Below are positions 8,182 through 15,594 of a stretch of 22,629 nt of DNA, one piece after another. A model generated the notes under the pieces. The model searched no databases. It was given only the letters and a program-made list of their open reading frames with translations, and was not told the DNA's origin. This stretch comes from Chrysochromulina parva (Eukaryota; Haptophyta; Prymnesiales; Chrysochromulinaceae): the NCBI GenBank assembly GCA_002887195.1, contig PJAB01000646.1, forward strand, positions 1 to 22,629, in the 5' to 3' direction. The stretch's first letter is position 1. Each line of letters opens with the position of its first letter. The position numbers were made by a program, and so were the translations under genes.

Positions 8182-10605
8182 ATGGCGGCGGCGTCGCTCC
8201 TTCGCGAAGCGACAGCGAAGCGCACCTTCGACGCTCGCGAGGCGGTGCATTTCGACGACGCATGGCAAACATCAGCCTACGACCACCTTTGCTTTGCACG
8301 CAAGAAATGGGTTCTCTCTGTGCAGCAGCGGAGCGGATTGCCCAGGCTCAAGGAGTTTGGATCAGCCGCGTTTCAGCGGTACCCACTCCGCGTGCAGCCC
8401 GTGGCCAACCTCACAAGCGCCCTTGGCGAACAGTCCGCACGCTGTGAGTATGGAGGTACGACCTTCGTTGCAGACTTGCGGCACGGCGGCGGTGCAACCA
8501 TGGGCATCGCTCACTTTGCCAAGCGATTGCTGAGGCTGCACGGCATTCTCCAGCAGCCGTCCGTCTACGGGCTGAAGAGCGTCGACCGCATCGCCTTTCC
8601 AGCCACGTCAGCCGTCCATCTTGCACACTCGTGGCCCTCATCAATGCTGAGGCTCGTGGCACCTCGGGCCGAAATTGTGCCTGTCGACGCACTGATAGCA
8701 AAGCCAGATGGCTGCTGCTTCCATACCGTCGTCACCGCCGCTCGAGAGAACACGTACTTTGTCAGGCGGGCAGACTCGGACGCGCTTCGCAGCGCCGCTT
8801 TTGGCGCGGCGCAAGTGGCGCAGGCTCGTCCTGCGTGCGCGTCCTTGCGCGCTTGCTACTTCCAACGGTCCGAGGGCAGCACCGGAGGCCGATGGGAAGG
8901 AGGCGCCCGCGTCATCGTCAATCGGCAACTGGTGCTCGAGGCGATGTTGCGCATCCTGCGCTCGCGGGCTCCAGACGGGCGGGTGGAGCTCGTTAATGCC
9001 AACTCAAATCACACCTTCTCGCAGCAGCTGAGCGTCTTCGCCTCGTGTGACTTGCTCGTCTCAGTCCACGGCTCACAGAATGCCAACATCATGTTCATGC
9101 GGCCTGGCAGCGCCTTCATGGAGCTCAACCCGTACAAGTTCTTCTACTCGTCCTACGAGGAGCTTGCCACTGTCAGCGGCGTGCTCTACCTGCGCTCGCG
9201 CGATAATTCGATCGCCACGGCTGACACGGTCACACACAGTGCCAAGAAACGCGAGGCGTTCGAATCCAAGCGTGCAGCTTTCCTACGCGAATTCCGATCC
9301 TGGTCAGACGAACGGTGCCAGCAGCACTCGCGCTGTCGCTCGCTCTCGCGCAATTTTCCCACGCTGATCAACCTGACGGACCTGGAGATACATTTTAGGC
9401 ACGGCGTCGATCACGTCGTGCGCTCCTTCCCGCGACCACCCAGCTGCCCTCCGATGGAACCCACCATCGCACCCATGCCCATCGCTGCCGATCAGACCCC
9501 CGTGCCGCCGCCCGCTGGCCGGCCGGGCTGGCGACGCTTATTCTCAGGTGGCAAGGGTGGTGGCAAGGTCGGTGGCAAGGTCGGTGGCAAGGGTGGCGGC
9601 AAGAGCGGCGGCGGAGGCAGGATGGGTGGCAGCCGTTACAACACTGGCCCGGCCGACGGTAGCGGTAGCGGCGGGCTTCGCATCGCCGTTTGCGTGGGCG
9701 GCCAACTCTCCCGCCTTGAGATCGACTCAAAGGTCGAGAATGTGCTCAAGCCGACGGCGGCGACGCAGCCGGACGCTCTGGACCTTTTTTTGGCGCTCGA
9801 GGTGGGAGGGCATCTCTTCTCGAACTTGGACTTCGGCGCGATCCTCGCGCAGCAGGGCAGCAGTTGCGGCAAGGAGATCTCGCCAGACGAGGTGCGGCGG
9901 CGCTTCGCGCCCTTTGTCGCGGGCACAAGCTTCTCCAACCACACCACCCGCAGCATCGATCTTGCCGATTGGAAGCGTTACCGCAAGGACCGCCCGGCGG
10001 GGGAGCGCATGACGCGCCTGCAGCACCACCTCTCGCAGTTTGCGCACATGCGCACGTGTGCTCAAATGATCGAGCAGCGCGAGATCGCCACACACTCGCA
10101 CTACGATGTGATCCTCAAACTCCGAGACAACACGGTCGCGGTCGCCCCCTTCGTCATCAGTCCGCATCACGCAACCGGCGGTGCGCGCACCAAGAAATGC
10201 GTCGAATGGGGAGGATACAATGACAAGGCCATGGTGTTGCCACGGCGATTCGCCGACAGCGCGTTGCGAGGGCCCTCTGAGGACTTTTTCCTCATCAAGG
10301 ACCTTGGACGCGGGATCACCAACTCGGAGCGTCTCCTGCGGGCGGTCCTCGACCGTCGCGGTGTGCGCGTGCAGCGCGTGTCGGCGGAGGACTTGCCACT
10401 TGTGGATGGCCGTTGCACCCCCCAAGGGTGGTGCCTCGTCGAGGAGGGCAAGGACTGCCGACCGGCGACGTGGCCATGGCCGGCGAGGCCTTGCGAGGAG
10501 CACAACATGACGGCCACGCAGAAGGAGCTTTATCTACAGCGTTTCAGGCCTCGCAGTGCGATTGCGCCGCACATGGTCGCGGGCGTTTCCATGAATAACG
10601 CTTGA
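8182..10605 (+). CDS. Two-domain glycosyltransferase: GT61-type plus second GT-like domain
   Basis: 807 residues from the first in-frame ATG (8182); the frame extends upstream only through non-ATG codons. The first half (about 1-430) fits glycosyltransferase family 61, the group with plant xylan and animal O-mannose/O-GlcNAc enzymes: the hallmark LLVSVHGSQNANIMFMRPGS near 291-310 is followed by FMELNPYKFF and a GVLYL segment. A Gly/Lys linker (GGK and GGGK units, about 456-480) leads to a second domain (about 498-790) opening IAVCVGGQLSRLE. It has HYDVILKLRDN near 638-648, reminiscent of the YD-I-R-R-D pattern of GT-A-like enzymes, and a cysteine-containing tail. The likely role is glycan assembly in the secretory pathway, with unknown donor and acceptor. 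No N-terminal signal anchor is visible, which is odd for a Golgi enzyme; an unseen 5' exon may supply one. The GT61 call is good; the second domain's activity is inference. Confidence 0.8.
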   Translation: MAAASLLREATAKRTFDAREAVHFDDAWQTSAYDHLCFARKKWVLSVQQRSGLPRLKEFGSAAFQRYPLRVQPVANLTSALGEQSARCEYGGTTFVADLRHGGGATMGIAHFAKRLLRLHGILQQPSVYGLKSVDRIAFPATSAVHLAHSWPSSMLRLVAPRAEIVPVDALIAKPDGCCFHTVVTAARENTYFVRRADSDALRSAAFGAAQVAQARPACASLRACYFQRSEGSTGGRWEGGARVIVNRQLVLEAMLRILRSRAPDGRVELVNANSNHTFSQQLSVFASCDLLVSVHGSQNANIMFMRPGSAFMELNPYKFFYSSYEELATVSGVLYLRSRDNSIATADTVTHSAKKREAFESKRAAFLREFRSWSDERCQQHSRCRSLSRNFPTLINLTDLEIHFRHGVDHVVRSFPRPPSCPPMEPTIAPMPIAADQTPVPPPAGRPGWRRLFSGGKGGGKVGGKVGGKGGGKSGGGGRMGGSRYNTGPADGSGSGGLRIAVCVGGQLSRLEIDSKVENVLKPTAATQPDALDLFLALEVGGHLFSNLDFGAILAQQGSSCGKEISPDEVRRRFAPFVAGTSFSNHTTRSIDLADWKRYRKDRPAGERMTRLQHHLSQFAHMRTCAQMIEQREIATHSHYDVILKLRDNTVAVAPFVISPHHATGGARTKKCVEWGGYNDKAMVLPRRFADSALRGPSEDFFLIKDLGRGITNSERLLRAVLDRRGVRVQRVSAEDLPLVDGRCTPQGWCLVEEGKDCRPATWPWPARPCEEHNMTATQKELYLQRFRPRSAIAPHMVAGVSMNNA
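9547..9620 (+). repeat. Coding Gly/Lys linker repeat between two GT domains
   Basis: Imperfect 12-bp units around GGTGGCAAGGTC encode repeated GGKV/GGGK. The tract separates the GT61-like domain from the C-terminal domain and probably acts as a flexible hinge. Unit number is a likely site of length variation. Confidence 0.85.
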
Positions 10606-11205
10606 ACCAATCTGTTCAAACGGGAAATCCCGCCGGCGCGGTTGCGGTGTGTATGGTCAGTGACAATACCCACGCCCATCCTCCGCCCTCGGGTTTCCCT
10701 CGGGTGCACACTTAAGTGCACACCTAACTGAATGACACTTGACTGAATGGCACCTAACTGAATGACACTTCTCACTTGACGGTCGAACCCGTGCGAGCGG
10801 AAGCCCCAGCTGAAATAACTAATAAGTTAAAGTAAACGTTGAGCTCGCGTCCTTTCGTTACTTCCGTCTTCCCCGGCCCACGGCCACGCCCACCGCCGGC
10901 ATGCCACCGCGCCGGACACGCAATCGAATTTAGCGTGTCGGTGCGGGCGACACGACCGACGACGGCGAGAGAGGCGACGACCGCAAACCGCCTAACCGCG
11001 GCGCCAAGAGGCAAGAGCGAGAAGGCCGATTTCTACAGTTACGATGTGATGCGTGAATTTCGGTCTGTCGGGTATCCAATACCGTGAGGATCGGTCGGGA
11101 ATCAAATACCATGTATGTCCCTAAAGCAAAAGATCCTATTGTGTGTACCTTCACAGGACACAGTTCACAGAGCTTGAGCGCTCCAAACGAGACAGACTGG
11201 AAAGC
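10606..11205. other. Intergenic region with short repeats
   Basis: This lies between two genes on the plus strand and holds no gene I can support. It contains the palindrome CACTTAAGTG (10708-10717 area) and a 20-bp repeat pair at 10721-10770. It presumably includes the 3' end of the glycosyltransferase transcript and the promoter of the hydrate dehydratase gene. No TATA box is evident. Confidence 0.5.
10721..10770. repeat. 20-bp exact direct repeat, 30-bp period
   Basis: CACCTAACTGAATGACACTT is found at 10721-10740 and 10751-10770. The 10-bp spacer GACTGAATGG itself repeats the ACTGAATG core, so the tract reads as three ACTGAATGRCAC-like units. It sits about 120-165 bp after the glycosyltransferase stop codon. 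Confidence 0.85.
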
Positions 11206-11223
11206 GAGAGAGAGAGAGAGAGG
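11206..11223 (+). repeat. GA dinucleotide tract abutting a start codon
   Basis: A (GA)8-type run ends directly at the ATG of the hydrate dehydratase gene (11224). Read in frame it would encode ERERER, so the open frame upstream of the ATG is probably a leader artefact. Polypurine leaders can affect transcription or translation start, but no effect is demonstrated here. Confidence 0.8.
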
Positions 11224-12304
11224 ATGACGCCAAGTCTCGCGACCTGCCGGCTGCTCGTGCCACCGCTCACGTCAAGTGCGTACAAGGGTCAGGCGGGCAA
11301 AATTGGCGTGATAGGCGGGTGCGTCGAATACACTGGCGCGCCATTCTATGCAGCGATTTCGGCATTGAAGTTAGGAGCGGATCTGAGCCACGTCTTCTGT
11401 GACGAGCAAGCTGCTGGGCCCATCAAGGGCTACTCGCCGGAGATCATTGTGCACGGGTGTATGCGTGGCGGAGGTACAAAACCAGATGACGCTGAGACGC
11501 GACGGCAGGCCGATGAAATCTGCAAGTGGTTTCCTGCGCTGAGTGCGCTGGTGGTAGGCCCGGGGCTTGGGCGTGACCCAACGCTGCAGGCGGTCGCAGC
11601 ACTAGTCGTTGAACGGGCCGTCAGTGTGGCAATGCCATGTGTCATCGATGCAGATGGATTGCGCTTGGTGCTCGACCGGCCGGAGATTGTTCGAGGCAGC
11701 CCGTGGACTGTGTTGACCCCAAACAAGCCAGAATACCTTCGCCTGACGGAGGCGCTGCTTACCGAGGACAAGATGCGTATCGAGAGTGTGGACGATGCGC
11801 AGGAGTTACTCAAGCTTGCAAGATTACTCGGCGGCCCAACGATTGTCAGAAAAGGGCCGCGGGACCTGATCAGCGATGGCACCTGCGTCGCTGAGAATGG
11901 GGAGCCGGGCAGTCTCAAGCGCAGTGGTGGTCAGGGCGACGTCCTCGCCGGTACGATTGCCACGCTACTGAGCTGGGCAAAAGCCGCCAGCCCTTGCCTA
12001 CCATCGGGCTGCCCACCAGCGCCCGTCCTCGCTGCTTACACGGGATGCTTGCTCACGCGACGATTCAGTGCTGCCGCCTTCAACATGTGCTCACCCAATT
12101 CGAACCCGGCCCCGCGAGCCAAATTCGAGCGTGCTCCCTCCAAACTCACAGCTGCTGAGGGGTGCGTGGCATGGTCGATTCTCTTCCATCCTTCACAGGC
12201 ATCGGCGAGCGATGACGGCACCCGACCTTATTGAGGCGATAGGTCCGGTGTTTGAGGAGTTCTCTCCTGCTACGCCTGGGGAAGAGATCGGAAAAAAAGT
12301 TTAA
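11224..12304 (+). CDS. NAXD: ATP-dependent (S)-NAD(P)H-hydrate dehydratase, two exons
   Basis: This metabolite-repair enzyme uses ATP to dehydrate damaged (S)-NADHX or NADPHX back to NAD(P)H, usually together with the epimerase NAXE (not seen here). Exon 1 is 11224-12086, exon 2 is 12199-12304, and the spliced protein has 322 residues. Family landmarks occur in order: KGQAGKIGVIGGCVEYTGAP (21-40), GADLSHVF (51-58), YSPEIIVH (70-77), GPGLGRD (112-118), VIDADGL (140-146), LTPNKPEYLRL (164-174) and the catalytic GGQGD (235-239, Asp239). Read without splicing, exon 1 runs into an unrelated tail and stops at 12234. With the intron removed, AAFNMHRRAMTAPDLIEAIG follows, matching the expected C-terminus (human counterpart has AFQKHGRSTTTTD at this point). 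11224 is the first ATG in frame; the frame upstream is open but begins with a GTG. No clear targeting peptide is seen, so a cytosolic form is plausible. The assignment is confident. Confidence 0.93.
12087..12198 (+). other. Spliceosomal intron, 112 bp, phase 2
   Basis: The donor is GTGCTCACC after ...AACAT and the acceptor is a pyrimidine-rich CTCTTCCATCCTTCACAG. Splicing joins AT to G to make a Met codon and shifts frame so that the family's C-terminal TAPDLIEAIG segment follows directly. It is the only intron in the window that I can define from both protein and splice-site evidence. Confidence 0.88.
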
Positions 12305-12612
12305 TAAAAGTTGGAGGGAGAGCAGGGAGGCACGCAGAGATTTGAGAGATGCAGAGTCGAGATAGGGCTGAATTGAGTGTCTGACATCTTACCAATGTCC
12401 AATCATCTCCAAACGGGATCCCGGGCCACATTTCCCTCAAGCTCAACTTGTGTAGGACCGGGTAATTGACTGAGTGCTTGATTGTGTATGCCCACGTGGC
12501 GAGAGGGCCCAAACAGTTTGATTCGCAGTCGGGGCGCCGGGGTTTCGTCGAAAACGTGAAACAGACGTCGGGACGCGGCGGCCCCCGGCAACACGTTTCA
12601 CGCAGGGCTCTC
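12305..12612. other. Short intergenic region between co-directional genes
   Basis: About 300 bp separate the hydrate dehydratase stop from the next gene's first good ATG. A purine-rich stretch (GGAGGGAGAGCAGGGAGG, about 12313-12330) is the only visible feature. The downstream frame is open from 12466 but begins with a TTG, so that part is more likely leader. Confidence 0.45.
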
Positions 12613-14808
12613 ATGGCGGCCTCCGTCGCCTCTGCTCCGAATCTCAGTGCCGCAGCCTCGGGCACGGCGCTGGCCTCCTCGGCCTCGGAACCCGCACTGA
12701 AGCAGCTTCGCCCAGCCGACAGCTCCGCGCCTGCCTCGAGGATGCGTCAGTTGCCGTCACCGACTCCGGATGATGTTAAACAAGGTACTCGACCTGAAGA
12801 GTACTACAAGCTCGTGAGCTCGCTGAGCGACCGTTCGCTGGGCTACCTCGAGCTGCTCTCGGGCAGTAAGTTTACCTACCAGCACATGAGTATTGGCGTC
12901 GACCGCCCGTACCGCACGCCGCAGCCCGAGATCGAAAAACCTTCACCCGCAGACATGAGGAAGTACATGCAACTCAAGGAAGCCCCATTTCGGACCCATT
13001 TTATGGATCGCCAGAAGGATCGCAAAATTCAGCACATGTTCTCCAGAAGTGATCGCTGGGGGCTCGAGCCCCAAGACTTTGTCCGCGTGGCACCTGGAGA
13101 CTTTGATCCAGGCACAGGCTACCGGTCAAGTGGGCCGATGGCAAGACTCCAATCCCGCAGACCGCGTGCAAGTTACGAGTCGGAAAAGCCAAGGCACATC
13201 GGACCGGGAACGTACAACCCCAAGATCAATGGGTTGCCCTACCTCCTTGGCGAGTACGACGAGAACATACCCAGCGCACTGACGCGCACAGCACGCTTCC
13301 CGTCCGAGTCAGTGCTAAAGGATACACGCGATTACGAGGCTGGCATGCCAGTGATGCCAAGGGCGCCTGGCCACCGATGCATTTCCTGGCCCCCTCCCGA
13401 CCCGCTCGCCGAAGAGGGGCGTAGCATCGGAGCACTCGGCGCGTCCAGCTCAACAGATCCGACCGTTGGCCCTGGCACCTACAAGCCCAGGATTGAGGCA
13501 GTCTCACGAGTGAGGCCGGGCGCTCCGGCAGCAGTTATCATCGCGCGGCCCATCGATGCGATGCGAGACGAGGAAGTTCCGGCGCCCAATGCGTACTACA
13601 TACCTTCGCGTCCATTGACAACAGTGCCTGCTGGCAAAACATCAATATCAGTCTCATTTGCGGATCGGCCATACCTCCCGCCTTCGCTGACCGCAGAGCA
13701 GAAAGCCATAGTAGCCACTAAGCAGGCGGACACTGATCGCAAGATACACGCGGCACTGACACCGGAGGGCAGGCGACTTCAAAGAGCACAGAGCGCCAGC
13801 CGTTTCGAGGGGCACAAAGCTCGCCTTCAGGGTGCGGCGAAGCGTCGCTTAGAGATCGAGGCTGCTCGCGACGAGGAAATCGAGGCCCTTCGTGCTGCGA
13901 TCGAGGCTCGTCCCACAGCAGAGGACCGCAAGGCACAACGCGCTGCTCACATGGAAACGGCTCGACGGCAGTCTGCGTGGATGATGATTCTGAAGCTCTG
14001 CGCGGCACATCAACATATAGCAACTGCCCTCGAGCGGTCGAGAAACCAGGATAACTTGGACCGCGCAGCTCGCGTCATATCGACAATCTGGGAAAAGTCT
14101 CCTTCGTTCAGCTCCAAGCAGGAAGAGATACGAGCGGCGCTGTCATCTTCAATCATTTCTCGAGGGATAAAGCGATACATCGCCCGCAATAGGAGGGCAG
14201 CTGAGAATGCTGCGACAACCCCGGCGGCGGATTTGATCAAGGAGTTCCTGATGGACTCTCAACGTGCTGGCCCATTCGTCGCCGTCATGCAAGGAGTAAC
14301 GTTCCGGATTCGAAGGCTCCAGGCGCAATGGCGCAGGGCACTCGCGACACGCGAAGCGAGGCTTGCAGTCGCAGTACATCAGTGGGACAGCTTTGACGGG
14401 AGAAGGGCACGTGCTAGGCACTTTTTCGCCACCCTGCCCGCCAGTGCGATTGCCGCTATCCCGTCTGCGATCAAGCTGGCAAAGCTCAAGGAGTGGCTGC
14501 GAAAGGAGATGCTTGAGCATCGCAAGCGCTGTAAGGAATATTACGAAAAGCTCCTCCCGCAAGTTCAAGAACACGTGGAGCGTAAGATCGCTGTGGATTC
14601 GCTGCGAGCTGCAAGGAACCTCCTCTCTGGAAGCGCAGATGTCGCAACAGTGTCGGGAGCTGTCCGTGCCGACGGAAAGCCTTCTGAGGGACTCATGAAA
14701 GCGATGGTGCGTGGGGTGGCTGGCGCACCGCCGTACTTTCGGCAGAGCGTGCCACTCGAAGATCTCGCTAGACTGATCGAGGAGGCGATCAAAGAACAAT
14801 GGGAATGA
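12613..14808 (+). CDS. SHIPPO/STPGR-repeat coiled-coil protein, probable axonemal protein
   Basis: 731 residues from the first in-frame ATG (12613). PG-rich (sperm-tail PG-rich, SHIPPO) repeats are typical of proteins bound to ciliary doublet microtubules. Visible units are APGDFDPGTGY (about 159-169), GPGTYNPK (197-204), GPGTYKPR (285-292) and a degenerate PAPNAYYIPSR (about 323-333), with FxSRSDRW-type segments between them. Residues about 356-466 are rich in Ala, Glu, Arg and Lys in a heptad-like pattern (RRLEIEAARDEEIEALRAAI), predicting coiled coil. The C-terminal half is also helical and basic, including RIRRLQAQWRRALATR, which recalls an IQ motif, and KLAKLKEWLRKEMLEHRKR. No membrane segment or catalytic motif is seen. 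The likely role is microtubule binding in the flagellum; the exact partner is unknown. A simpler SHIPPO protein would be much shorter, so the long helical C-terminus is distinctive. Confidence 0.8.
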   Translation: MAASVASAPNLSAAASGTALASSASEPALKQLRPADSSAPASRMRQLPSPTPDDVKQGTRPEEYYKLVSSLSDRSLGYLELLSGSKFTYQHMSIGVDRPYRTPQPEIEKPSPADMRKYMQLKEAPFRTHFMDRQKDRKIQHMFSRSDRWGLEPQDFVRVAPGDFDPGTGYRSSGPMARLQSRRPRASYESEKPRHIGPGTYNPKINGLPYLLGEYDENIPSALTRTARFPSESVLKDTRDYEAGMPVMPRAPGHRCISWPPPDPLAEEGRSIGALGASSSTDPTVGPGTYKPRIEAVSRVRPGAPAAVIIARPIDAMRDEEVPAPNAYYIPSRPLTTVPAGKTSISVSFADRPYLPPSLTAEQKAIVATKQADTDRKIHAALTPEGRRLQRAQSASRFEGHKARLQGAAKRRLEIEAARDEEIEALRAAIEARPTAEDRKAQRAAHMETARRQSAWMMILKLCAAHQHIATALERSRNQDNLDRAARVISTIWEKSPSFSSKQEEIRAALSSSIISRGIKRYIARNRRAAENAATTPAADLIKEFLMDSQRAGPFVAVMQGVTFRIRRLQAQWRRALATREARLAVAVHQWDSFDGRRARARHFFATLPASAIAAIPSAIKLAKLKEWLRKEMLEHRKRCKEYYEKLLPQVQEHVERKIAVDSLRAARNLLSGSADVATVSGAVRADGKPSEGLMKAMVRGVAGAPPYFRQSVPLEDLARLIEEAIKEQWE

Positions 14809-15594
14809 GGGGCGCGTGTACAGCCGTAGGTGCGACGTGGTTTCGTGCTTCTCGGAAGTGCGCAAGCGTGTCAGAAATCATTACACAACTGACACACAGA
14901 CACACAAACACACATTCACATTCATATTCATACACACACATTAACAGCACACGAGAAGTGGCGGCCCCGCGTACGTGTACCGCGCCGCCCGGGGGCGGGA
15001 TTTACATTTAGAATTAGATAACGGGGCGACAAGAACATTGTCATTGATCAACATGCCAACAACGCTCCGGGTTCGGGATGCGATGACCAACACGGGGGTC
15101 GGGGCGAGTGCGTCTAGAGTGCGTCAAGCTATTTTTAACAAACTTTCCATCCGCCATGCCATCTGCGGCCCATCGTGTTTCAAGGAATTGTAATGGTTTG
15201 CGGATCGTCGCTATTATTGATTGATTGATACACGTATTGTCGATCGATTGCTGATCGAAGCCAGAATGATGTAGGAATGATGTACCAATTAGCAATTACG
15301 CAATTTCAATTTCCTACAAGCTACATTCGTCAACCAACACATTCCGATTCGACTATCGATTGGTAGTTTATAGGCAAAACTTCGAGCGAGTGGTAGAACA
15401 GCCTCGAGCCTGCGAGGACGGCCTGTGCCTCATAAATACCTGACCTGATGGCAGGAATATAAAACACTGTCCGCAGCTTGGCCTCATGAATTCTGAGATG
15501 CGGTCAAGTCGCCTAAGCAAGAAGAGAAAACTCCGTGCGTCCTTAGCCGGTTGGGCTGCAGATTTTTGATGTGTTGGCCATCGGCGAAAGTGCA
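14809..15594. other. Intergenic region with CA-rich and AT-rich tracts
   Basis: It separates the 3' ends of convergent genes and holds no gene that I can support. A CA-rich tract occupies 14882-14941. An A+T-richer stretch from about 15180 to 15365, including an ATTGATTGATTGAT run (15217-15229), contrasts with the GC-rich surroundings. Short open frames here lack recognisable domains. Confidence 0.5.
14882..14941. repeat. CA-rich microsatellite-like tract
   Basis: Runs of ACACAC interrupted by GACACACAGACACACAAACACAC and ATTCAC units, shortly after the SHIPPO-gene stop codon. It is a simple repeat likely to vary in length between strains. Confidence 0.8.

Noticed and set aside
11143..11223. 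N-terminal extension of the hydrate dehydratase as a targeting peptide
   Set aside because: It begins at GTG rather than ATG, and is largely the translation of a GA repeat. It lacks the hydrophobic or transit-peptide character expected.
12303..12308. AATAAA overlapping the hydrate dehydratase stop codon as a polyadenylation signal
   Set aside because: It would give an extremely short 3' untranslated region, and no equivalent is seen after the other genes. It may be chance.
14149..14865. 238-codon minus-strand frame opposite the SHIPPO gene
   Set aside because: It is antisense to a coherent helical coding region and has no recognisable motif.
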